A stretch of DNA of 64,000 nucleotides, taken from contig JALJEE010002316.1 in NCBI GenBank assembly GCA_023231475.1, positions 124,001 to 188,000 of the forward strand, in the 5' to 3' direction. The DNA is from Seison nebaliae (taxonomy: Eukaryota; Rotifera; Pararotatoria; Seisonacea; Seisonidae). Each line of letters begins with the position of its first letter. Position 1 is the stretch's first letter. The notes beneath the pieces were generated by a model. The model made no database searches and was not told where the DNA came from. It worked only from the letters and a program-made list of their open reading frames with translations. Of this stretch, positions 42,544-54,617 are shown piece after piece. The translations under genes were made by a program, and so were the position numbers.

Positions 42544-45183
42544 TCATATTGGACAAATTCCACATAATTGGGGACATGTCGCCCTCACCAATGGATGGAG
42601 CACACAATTCACTTTAGTAAACGCTTCATCATCTTTTCCACATATTTCTGGATCTGTATACTTTTGTGGACCTAACGTACTTCGAATGTAGTTTCTTTGA
42701 CTAATTTGAAATTTGTCATTTGCCTTCTCTTTTCCCGATAAGCCGATTAGTCCGCAATCGACTGAAATATGAATTAAATTTGAATCTTAAAATTGAAAAA
42801 ATTAAAAAACTTCTGTCACATAATCGCCCACCGAACAACTTGTACGGACATTGACATTCACATGTGTTCAGATCTAATTTTCCTCCGTTCTTGCAGAAGA
42901 TATTTGGTGGACATGCTGAAATGAATAAAATAAATTTTCGCTTTTCAAAAATTTCAATGGTAACTGCACATGTCGTTTTGACAATTGTTCGGACACATCG
43001 AACAACTTTTACCAGTGAGATATGGTTTGAAACGATTATGGAACGCTTGCCTACAAATATCGAAATGATTTCAATTCTATTTGAAAAACTAACATTTCCG
43101 AATAGAGACAGACATATAAATATTTATAATTCTTATTCTGACATTCAGCCACACTACAACCGATGCGAGAAGTGTCCGCATAAATTATCTAAATAAATAA
43201 TTATAAAATGGAAAAATTTTTTGAAAATTTGAAAATTTCAATTTAACTTGAGAATAATGTCCTACTTTGTGTAATGGAACATTCTCATCATTGTACTTGA
43301 AATATTCGATTTCAGTCGCCCAGGCATTTAACGCTTCTTGCCAATTGTCGAAACCGGCCGCCACATTCTCACCAATCACCACACCATATTCTAAGAGAAT
43401 AAATATCAGATTTTTTTTCTAAATAAATTACTCACTCAATGATTGACGACTTCTTAAAGAATCGGCCAAATCCACTTCACATGTTAACGCTCGGTTTCGG
43501 GCACCTTCTGCTAAAGTATCATCCCAAATCTACAGGAATTTATTCATAATAATAAAACCGAAAGAAATTCAAACAAGTTTTCTCATATTGGCCGCGGTTG
43601 GTCGAACGTCTTGTCGGAGAATGTTGTGATAGTTCAAAATGAAATTTTGTTGGGAAGTTAATAATGTGTCGGCAGATGATCGACTCCTTTGATCCATCAA
43701 ACTGAGAGCCATCGGACTGAACATGATGGTGGGCTTAATAGTGATTTTATTGGGGGAATGATGAGCCGTAATCATTTTCTTCTCTTGCACTTGTATCACG
43801 TTGGAAATTGATGAATCATTCAAAGGAGGTGTCTCGTCTATCGTGTAACCTTTTCTTGGATTCATCATTAATTTATTCGTCGACGGTTTTCCAATTTCTT
43901 GTTTCGATGTTTGATTTGAATGACTCGTATAATTCGAATGTAATCGATACGATTCTTTCGTTTTATTTTGTCCCTTATTATCATTTAATGATAATGAAGA
44001 TTTCTTTGAGATAGTTTTGGTGGGAAATGTCGGTTTTAAAGTCAATGATGATAAGTCCTGATGGTTTTGGTTGACATTATTATTGGCATCATATAATTGA
44101 TCAATTTTCGTCATATTCATTACGAGAAGGTCGTTAATATTTGTGAGATTCAATTGCTTCATGATTTCCGATAATGTCTGTCGGAATTCTGGTGTAGTAT
44201 GTTGGAGAAATTCATTATTATCAGCTGCTGCCGAATTTTCAGATTCATCTAAACCTAATTTTTCTTGGCCTAACGTATCATATAAATAGTCATTGCGAGA
44301 ATTTGGATGGTGTAAATTTGGCGGTTGTTTAAATCCGATCGAGTGCCGATCATTAATTTGGTTGGAGAAAAATTCTTTCTTCATATTCTCCTTATTGAGT
44401 AATTGAGAGAGTGTGGAAGTGGAAGGCGTCAGGTACGTATGATCAGGAGGCAATGCAAAATATGCTGCGATTTGGGGACGCAATCTTAAGTCGCCACTTC
44501 CTAACGGAATATTTATCATCGATTTTTGCATTAACGTCGAATTGACTAAGGACGGTGTTGGAATCAATTTACCAGTTGTGTTAGATATCGTTAGATAACC
44601 TTTATTCAGTAAGTGACTGGTTAAAGAGGCGGCAGTAATATTGGGTAACAACCATTTACTGTTATCGGTATTGGGTTGATGACCATTTTGATTATTGATC
44701 GAATTCAAGTTGAATTGATTTCTATCATACATCGAATCGTCATATGAGAATAGAGAATTAATTCTTGAATGTTGATGTTCTGTATTTGTTGGCTCGTTAA
44801 CATGATACGCCGAATCATAAGCTATAGGGAGATAATCACTTCCGTAATAATTCGACGGGTACAAATTATTTTGAGACAACTTCTCCACATTTTTGTCTGT
44901 GACAAAAAGCGGCTCCAATTGAATTGGCTCTTTAACCGATTGCTTAGACGAATGATGATTATTTTGGATTTGAATATTCTTTCGTTCCAAATCATATTTT
45001 TGTTGTTGTTGTAGTTGTTGTTGTTTCTTTTGCTGATTTATAAGTTGTTGTTGATGTTGCCTTTGTCGTGGATTTAAATTAGGTTGATTTTGTAATTTAA
45101 TTTGTTGTTGTTGTCGTTGTTGTTTTTTCTCTTGTCGATTTACTTGTTGTATTTGATAAGATTTTTGCTGTTGTTTTTGCTGC

Positions 45184-45237
<54 letters not shown>

Positions 45238-47426
45238 AGGAACCATAAAATATTTGGTTCATCGTAATTATCGGTGGATAACGGAGTATCGATTCTATCT
45301 GAATATTCGTCGATTCTCGTGTCTTTTATTATTGTGGTGGTTGGCGGAGGTGTTGTAATGGATAATGGTTTTGGTGTAACATTCTTTTCCTCTTCTACTG
45401 GTTTATATCTACCAAATTGTCTTAACATTTGCCACGAATGATTAATTTCTTCTTTCTTTTCGGGTTTCTTCATTTCTGTGAAATTATTGGTGGGTCGAAT
45501 GAATTCTTGATAGAAGGGAATATCTTTTAGATTCAAATTTATTGTCGGATAATTGATAAGTGAAAGATTGTGATTCAGATGATTATCGGGATGGAGATTC
45601 TTGTTTATAATTTTATCAGTCGACATTTTAACATTCTCTTTTATTTGATCATTTGCGGATGCAAATCTTGCGGCAGCCGAATTCTTTTCTAATTGAATAA
45701 ATGATTCTAATCTGTTCTGTTGTTTTTGTTTCATCATCTTTCGTTTCCGTTTACGTAATTTCTTCCTCCTACGTCGATTCTTTCGATCGCTTTTCTTCCA
45801 ATTCCAATAGCGGATTGGACTTGTCATTATTTGGGGGGAAGTTGTCACTTGAGGTGTTGGTGTGAGATGTGTATCAACTTGGACGAATTGATTGGGATAA
45901 TTGGAGATATTAAAATTCTGATAATTATAATTATAAGACGGCGACATATCGTTATTATTTGAATCGAATTGATTCGTGTCATATTGTTCGGTAAAGGCAT
46001 ATTGATTATATTTGGGAGGAGATGTGACATGCCAATAATCTTTATTTCTTTCCTTTTGGAAATTGGGAGAATTTGAAATTTTCAACGGTGTCGGTATGGT
46101 AAATGGTCTGATTGTGGTGGTAATCGGCGCAGCTTTAGTAACGAAATGTACTATTGGAGTTCTCGTGGTCGTTCTTCTGACATAGTTTTGTTCCTGATTA
46201 TTGAAATGATTATTCCTCATAAATTGATTAGGAAATTGTTGATAAGTATCTTGCCAAGTTGGTGCCGGTTCCATTGCCGGTCTGACGCCAACAGACAATT
46301 GAAGACAACCTGAAACGACAGCAAATGTACAACGTTGAGTGATTGGACTAAAATTAAGATTTCGCGGACAACGTCGTCGGAATTGTCGAGCGAAAATTGT
46401 TCCAGACCAAACACATTCATAATATTCGTTACAATTATAAGTGTTCTGATATAATCCGTCTTTGATACATTTATGTTCGAAATGACTCACAGATTGGCGA
46501 TTACCATTTGGAACTTTGATATTTTTCTTAACTGTCAGTTTAATATCCACTGGTCGATTGGCCGGCAAAGGAATAGAGAAATTACGATACTTTTGGAAGA
46601 ATTCTTCGATATTACGTGCGGTAGGCATCGTTGGAGTCTGTTGGAGTAGGACATGTTTCCCATACAAATACGGCGCTAAGGAAGAAGATTTTTTAATGAA
46701 TCTAATTCTTTGTTCATTAGCTCGATCTTTTGTCAACGAATAATCATCATAATTCTTTGACGGTTCTAAATAGAAGTCTTGGGATTCCGCAGTTTGCTGA
46801 TTATCATATTTGTTATTAGATTTGAATGATTTCAAATTTGCTAGAAATCGTCGATTATTATCTGTTAACGGTTTTGTATTTGCCGGATCGATGGTTTGTG
46901 TTATTGTGCTTGAGACGGATGAAATTGTATGAAGCCTAAGTTTCTTATTCCGCGACTGATTCGTAGAGAGAGTTGTTGTGGGAAATGCTTTTTTTGATAT
47001 AGTAAACGGAGTGGTGGCGATAGATGTTTTGTGTAGAATCGATTCGGAGGTGGAGTTCTCTCGTTTAACGTATAAGGTGAAAGGAAGATATGAGAAGTAT
47101 TTGGTACCATTGAAATTTCTTTTTTTAATTAATCCGATACGTTTAGTGGCTGAACTCTCTTTCTTCTTCGAATAGATGAAAGCTTTCTGTAATCGTCGAG
47201 TATTTTCGTATTGTTTATATCGATTGTATTGTGTAATTGGAGGTTTGGTCGATACCTGATATTTGGTCAATGGGGAATTTGCTTTGGAGTTCTGGGGTTT
47301 CAATTGACTCAATTTCGAATTGATAATTTCCCATAACTGATGTTGGGCGGATGATGAATGAATACTTTGATTATTAACGACCAGTTGAAGTAGTATGAAT
47401 AAGAAGAAGTATTTCAAATAGGACAT
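42544..47426 (-). CDS. Secreted mosaic protein: chitin-binding domain, polyQ, CAP/SCP, EGF-like and ShK-like modules
   Basis: Seven exons from right to left: 47426-43575, 43529-43436, 43390-43248, 43188-43094, 43050-42965, 42915-42811, 42761-42544 (1530 residues), all in phase. ATG 47426 opens a signal peptide (SYLKYFFLFILLQLVVN); a GTG lies one codon upstream. A peritrophin-A chitin-binding domain spans about 312-372 (six Cys from HKCIKDGLY to VSGC). A Lys/Arg-rich patch, a ~20-residue polyQ (about 730-755) and Asn/Gln-rich filler follow. The CAP (CRISP/venom-allergen) domain spans about 1262-1395: NYHNILRQ, GENVAAGFDNW, VGHYSQIIY, GCSVAEC; the His/Glu/His pocket residues are present. Then come TGKSCSMCPNNC, an EGF-like module (CECQCPYKLFGG) and an ShK-like end (CPQLCGIC). 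Role: extracellular, possibly cuticle or peritrophic matrix; the enzyme or ligand is unknown. Confidence 0.8.
45178..45237 (-). repeat. Glutamine-coding CAA/CAG repeat in the CAP mosaic gene
   Basis: About 20 consecutive glutamine codons (mostly CAA) lie inside the large first exon, flanked on the C-terminal side by 150 more bases of Gln/Lys-rich sequence. The tract is likely to vary in length between individuals. It is translated, since the frame stays open on both sides. Confidence 0.85.
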
Positions 47427-49916
47427 CACATAAGAGTTTGGAGAAGGAAGAAAATAGATCTATTAAAAGAATGAGAAAGAAAAGATGGAGGATAGAAAAC
47501 AGTCTCGTTAGGAAAGGTCACAACGAAGACATATTAGTCGAGTTCATCGGAGAAAATTAATATTGTCAGATTCGCTTTTGGAGATGCAATATAGAGTGTT
47601 GATCCGTTGAATCAACAAACCCAGTTTATCGGTCAACAATGGTATGTTTTATGATTGGAGAAGGATATGGAGAAATATGATGAATGAACTTCAAACCTGG
47701 TAAATAATTAAACACATCTCACAATTCTATTAGGAAGTTCAACGGAAGAAGGACAAAGGAGACATATCGATTCGTTATTATCCGCTCTCTCGACACAGAG
47801 TGAAGAATTCGATTAAAGAAAAAATTGATTCGACACTTCTTTTCAAATTAAATATCATAAAGATTGGGTTGAAGATAATAGGTTTATACCTTCAAATCAT
47901 TATTGTCAAGATGACACTACTCCAACAGAAACGGGCGAATCTTCACGTTTTTACAATTTACATATATTCACACTGATCCGATACAAATTCATTCGAATCA
48001 TTGATTTATCCATCAATCCATCCATCGACGTCTTAATGAGGAAGAAGTGTAGTTTTGCTCGAATGGATTAATAATTTGTCGATATGTAATTCCATCAGTT
48101 TCACTTCCTTAAAAACTTCGAAGAACAAGAGGTAAAAGACAAAAATTTCATTACAATAAACAAATACAACTGTTCAATGATAAATATGTAAGAAAGTGGG
48201 AAATGATTAGTGTGATGAAGACACACTATCTATCACAATCATTCATCTTCCGTCTGCTCGTTAATTGAATTGATCGAATTCTAACTAATCACTCAATGGA
48301 GACGCCGACGACAATGAACTTGATAAACGAATTTTTCTTCCTTTATCTCGTTCTATCTGTGAATGTTTCTGTCTTTCTTGTGTGAATATTTGAAATAAAG
48401 AAACTTTCTAATAGATTTCCTTGAACAGAATGTTCTTTAATTAACAGTGCCACAAACCTTCCATGTTCAATTTAGATGGTGGGGAAGGAGAAGCGGGAAA
48501 GAGTTGGATGAAAGCGACTTACGGAACCGATCGAAGACCGATAAAATATTGTAATTAGTTGTTTTTTGAAGATGAACTTATTTCCTATCAATATCCCAAA
48601 TGAATAGTGATGTGGAAGAATAAATAAATTTCTATTGGATTTAGAAGTTCCATGTCGATGTGGTTATCCCCATTGTGTAGTCATTCCAGAAGAAATAAAA
48701 ATGACAGAGGATCATTACGATTTCCTGTTTCTACTTTTGTTCCGACTCCTTTTCATTTCATTTTATTTGTGGAACAATAGCAATTGAACAGGAATTCCAT
48801 CCCTCACTCACTATCCCCTCCCATCGACGTTCCAATACATCATCATTAGTCTACAATTCGAGCCGAGTAAAATGGATGAGGAATGCGGATCTGAAATTTA
48901 TAGATTACAATAATATCGTACGAATAAGAATCAGATAACGGAATCGAACGTTAACATTTCCATTCTCTCAAATAAAACACAGAATTACATTGGAAGAATT
49001 ATGATGTCAATTCCTCACTACTTCTCCCACATCGCTCCTACTATTGGACTATTATCATCTAAATTGATACCATGTCGTTCTGGTATACCTTCAATATTCT
49101 CATGTTTGTTAATGATTTGACTTTGTGTACGAGAAAACAAAAGGATGACCAACTGACTAATTTTGTTTACCTTAAAAATCACCAAACAATGTTAATAATT
49201 TTCCATAGACAAAAAACGAAGAAAATTAATTTATCATAGAAATTTGGTTACTTTCAATGATTGATTCGAACAAACTGATGATTATTTCTTCAACCTGTTC
49301 TAAATTCGACTACAAAAAGAATCGACTATAAAATCGAAATTTTTTTCAGTAACACAAATTTGAGTATTGGTCAAATAATACTGGGAAGGAAACCGATTGA
49401 CTTGTTGTGAAATGGTTTAACATTCCTCATTCGACTGTCTGTTGGAAATAAAACATAGTAGAACAATAAAAGTGATGACTTTCTTACCGGAAGTCGATTG
49501 CTATTAGTTCCGTGAGCAAGATGTTGACAATATTGTGAGCATGCGTATTGAATAGGAGGAAGGGACGAGGATAAATTGGTCTTCCTTTATTCTAGCTACT
49601 TCTTGGAAGCAAAGAAGCATGATGGAAACTATAGATAGGTCTCGATGCAACACAACTTTCAATTTGATGAGATGCAACAAATGAAAATTGTAATTATTAT
49701 AAAGGAAGAAAAGATGTATGGAGTTCATTCAGATACAAGATGAAAATAGGTAGAGGCAAGTCGATAACTAGAAATATTCTAATCAATAAACAAATCTCTA
49801 AATATACGGAACGACGTGTCTATTCGAAGATGACCGAATATGGTGGTACTATTATTCTGTGGTGGCCATAAAGAATGGTTTGCTCTTATCAGACGATGAA
49901 TAAGAATGAATAAAAA

Positions 49917-49947
<31 letters not shown>

Positions 49948-52900
49948 GTGTAAGGGGAAAAATGTCATTTATGGAAAGTATTGTCGTCTAAACATTCATA
50001 GGATTAGATTTATCATAAGAAAATTTTAGTTGAATAATATCTATTACATCATCAACCGATTAACAAGTATTAGGAATGGAAAATATTAAGACATAATCAT
50101 AATGGAGAGAATTGGAATTTGAGAATATATTTTTTCAATAACAAACAAATCAGAATAACATGAGAATATTGGGAGAATATTATTAGAAAATAAGTCATTC
50201 TTATAAATATTCTCCCTTTTGTCCATTCTTACTTAACCACAAGATCGACGCGGTTTGGCAGGAATGGAACGTGAATAGAAAGAAGAACGATTGAATTACT
50301 CACAAAAGACGTTCCACAATTTCACTCTCGCCAACCATCCCCAACTTACTAACGATTCTTTCTGAAATTATTAATATTATCAGAATCGATGTTGATCGAT
50401 TCGACATTTGGAAATTGAAAGAATAATTATGATCGATTACAATGAACTTCGAGAGACAGAGGCATTATTATGTCAAGATATCGGGTCTCATTTTCAACGA
50501 CCGTGTAACTTCTCTTGTCATCACACGAAGTTCCTTCAAACCCGATTATTATCCCTCAAAATTTTGCACGAACAAAAATTTCGAAATACAATTTCACTTT
50601 TAGGTTTTGAAATTATTTCGGTAGGAATGATAAAATTGAGAATTATTCTTATGAATATGTTTCAGGTGAGTTAAAGCCAAAGAAGGAAATTGAGTTTTAT
50701 TAGGAATGTCTCATGATTCTTCTCCAGATGAGAATATGGAATTTTGGAGGAGTATGTCTTATGAAAAGTTGACTAATCGTTGGAATTGAAGTGAAGTGAA
50801 TAGAACGTTCAGAAAAATGGCACTATTCGACCAATAACTAGGCTAACGACACACTTCATCTAATCCGAACAAGTGAATCATTGAAACTGAAATCTGATTG
50901 AAATCGGTTATTTTACAATAAGAACCATTCTTTCTTTCATTTCACATATCAAAAAAAAGAAGTATTGGAAAGGTCTTCTCCACTTACGGAGCAAAATAAC
51001 TTTCAGATTAACCTTAACTTTCTGACTTGACATCTACTCTCTCACTCCCACCATTTCGCGATTGTCAAGTTCGGTGGGAAAGATGGTGAAGGTGCGGGAG
51101 AAGAAGTGATGGAAATCGAATATACTTCAATAGAATTGAATGATAGAAATTTAATACGAAATAAAGAAAATGGAAATCAATTGAACACGGTTACTCCAGT
51201 CAACAACTGTAGCTACTGACTGATGAGAGGAGAGATACAAAAGAAGAAAAAACTCAATCACATGGAATATGTTGTTCCCTTCAAAAGAGAAAATGAGGAG
51301 AGACTAGATCCGTCTCTCCACAATAATGAATATTCCACAAATTCGATCGGCATTTATCAAGCTGATGAGAGAATTCGCAGGTTCCACAATTCCATCAGTT
51401 ATGTTCCCATAAGAAGTTATCGTAAACAGTTCTTTTCACGAAGATGGATGACAAAATATTTAAACAAAATTTATTAGAGTTGTCTTTCTTCAGTGTTTCC
51501 AATGAACAAATAATGAATAGATTCGGGAGATACATGATTGATCATTTATACGCTAGCTTGTCTTGACTCCACTCAACTATGTTAATCGGTTTGTTGTACG
51601 ACGAAAAGAATCGTCAGTTTTCTATTTATTATTACGTCGTTGCCACTTTCGATTATGTGATTTGTTCATTGTTTATTGTTTTCAGTTATTATCGAATAAT
51701 TGTCCGAATGTTTGTTGGTTGATTCTCATTTAAGTATTGTAAGGAATGTTTGTTCATTTTAAACAATATAGTATTTAAACGATAACATGATGTTTATCCA
51801 CAATTCTCTTCTCATACACTCTCTCCTCTAAACAATATTCAGTCTGCCATTTTCAGTCATATTCAATTCATCAGCCACTTCTTCTCATTGATGGACGCTA
51901 AACTGGACATTTAAATTTTTTTCAAGTATCACAATTAGTTTCTTTTAAAATTCACATGCATTTTATACTTATCCGGTTAATCAGACTTGTCATCTATCGG
52001 ACAAAGAATTAAACGACAAATGGTCATAAGAGTTAATGGACATAACATCATGAGATTCAGTACAAATGCGATTATAATTGAAAGTGCCTTGAAGGTGTTT
52101 GATGATAAACAAACAAATTTTATGAAATACAAATAAGCAATAAAATAAAAAAAATTATTAAGCATAAGTTCAGAAATTTGAAGGATTTCTTTATCACTTC
52201 ATGAGGAATAAGTGATGGAATTTTTTCAGATGCAATTTTCAGAATGTCTTCGATATTCGAAAAAAATGTTTTTTCTGAAATTTCGATTGTCGAACGATTA
52301 AGATGAAATTTAATACTTTTATAATCGAAATTGAATTTTTATGATTTCGTATATATTCTTAAAGTAATAATAATAATTATTATATATGAGAGAATTTAAT
52401 ATTTAAAAATTTTAATATCAATTTATAGGGAATTAGGTTTGTGACTGATGATGAAATGAAGGAGAATCACGGAAAAACATTTAGGATGATTTGTTGTGTA
52501 TGTGGGAAAGTAATGTGCTGAGAGGCATTTTCCGATGACTCGTTCCACTTAGGGATTGTTGAGAATTTCGAAGAAATAAAATTGTGAGAAGATTTTTAGA
52601 AAATTAATCGAATAATTCATGTGATTGACCGGTTCGTCATGATATCGGTATTATAGAAAAGATGAGAAATTGAAGGTGAACAATTTAATTATAAGTGTAT
52701 CTCGACTCGACTAAGTGTAGATGAATGAGTGACATAAGATGATGATTTAATTATCCTGCCGTAGTACTTTATTGAAGGAAGTTAACCAAATCTGATTGCT
52801 GCAAATTCATGAGAGAATATCGAGTTTCTGTTTCCAATACTTTCAAACGCGAGAGGAAAGACGAGCGAGAATTTAATGCTATTTTCCTTTCGTTGACCTA

Positions 52901-54617
52901 ATCCACTTGACATGCATCTAATCGTTAAGAATCCTTTATACTTTCTTCATTTTCCTTCATAGATTACATTGGAACAACTACATATTCCACATCAACATTC
53001 CACTAGTTCCAGAATCTGTTACATTAATATTGGGAGAGATATAGTCGCCAAATCGATCAACTAGAAAAGGCAGACACGAAAGGATCAGATTGGACAACAA
53101 ACGAATATCGTCAATATCAATAATCAATTGAATAAGCAATTTATATTAAATAAAGTTACAAATTTATTATTTCTCATTTAGAGATAAATTGAGTCGTCGC
53201 CATTCCGGCGATGAGCAATGTAGGAAATTGTGTATGTTCTCAATTGTTTATTTGAATAGAGAGCGAACGAGGAGAATTTGGATAGGTGAGATATTGATAA
53301 AATTAAGGGAGGGAAGCGACTAAATGAGTAATTGGAGTCCGTAGTAAATGAAGAGAATAATTAAAATTGAGAATGTTAATGAGAAGAATAAATTGGAAGA
53401 TGGGAATTAATGCCATGATCCATGGCGATGTTGGGAGAACAATATTGAAGAGAAAAATGTTTTTAACTTCCCTCATTGTCAGTGTTTGTTTTCAGTGTTC
53501 GACTCGGGTGCATGTGGTAATTTTATGGAAATTAACGTGGGGAAACACACTCAGTGTTTCTTTGAGTTAGTGAGAAGGGGTTGTGAAATGAGATACAATA
53601 TGAGAGTGGAGATATTGAATGGAAATTGCACAACAATAGTTGTTCTTGTTGCTCTTAAAAGAATAATTATTGTGCCCATGAATATTGCATCGTTTTGCCG
53701 AAAGGAAAATGTTAATCTATTGATTGTTTGCTCGATCATATTTCGTTATCCGCTTCTATCTATCCATCCATCCTCTTATTCTCCGTCTCTTAGACTTATC
53801 TATAATTGGTAGTCGATGTGGGAGAATAGAATTTTATTGATTATTATTCGCTTGTATTAATTTGTTAATTCTATTTGAATGTCGAAATCATCGTACACTG
53901 GTTGCTTTAAGAAGAAATGCAGAATTAATTCCCCGTCATCTCTTCCAGGAAATTATAGTTAATTTTACTTGGCGCAGGATAGAATAAATTTCGACAATTC
54001 ACTTCACATGCTTCGAGCCTTGAACGAATAGAGAGTTGATTTCTTGTGTAATTCGTCCTTTCTCATATACCAGTCCATTTCACTGCCCTTTAACTCGTTA
54101 CAACTTCATGCACTTCATCTTGTCCTTTCCATATTCGCGAATAAATGTCGATTCCATTCCTTCTCAATTCCCATTTTTCAAAATTTTAATAGATTTACAT
54201 TATTAATTGAATATGAATAAAATATAATAGGTTTTCATTAATTTCCTATTAAGTCAAAATTTTTCTTGTTTATCACTCTCGTGTTTTTATCGGGGAAAAT
54301 TTTAAAAATTCCGACGCTAAGGAATATCATTCCAGTATTGTCCAATTCCAATAAAGGAAAGTTCTAATTTGTTAAAGAAAGAAAATTATCGTCCGTATCT
54401 CGCAATAGTTCGCTCAGTTGATTGGTGTTGAAATGTGCAGAGTAGTGAAAGAACGTCAAATAAGTCGTTTATCGTACTGGATAAAAGGAAAACATGTATC
54501 GAACAGTTTTAACATGAATTAGTCAGTGTAATGGAGCAGATCTAATAAGGAGATTACGTATCGAGCCCGAAAAAAGGAGACGAAATAAATTGATGTTATG
54601 TTTTTCAAGTTTAGCGA
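47427..54617. other. 7.2-kb stretch without a supported gene
   Basis: It holds the promoter of the CAP mosaic gene (right of 47426) and the upstream region of the HCN channel. Frames seen (for example 50408-50674, 51223-51477, 53486-53812) are short, lack family features and have no partner exons. An ATT microsatellite is listed separately. Intergenic size next to an excitability gene would fit scattered enhancers; this is inference. Confidence 0.45.
49918..49947. repeat. (ATT)10 microsatellite
   Basis: Ten uninterrupted ATT units in intergenic DNA. Confidence 0.9.

Noticed and set aside
53486-53812. Cys-containing frame behind a TTTTCAG acceptor-like site
   Set aside because: No downstream or upstream partner exon and no family pattern; the opposite strand is equally open.
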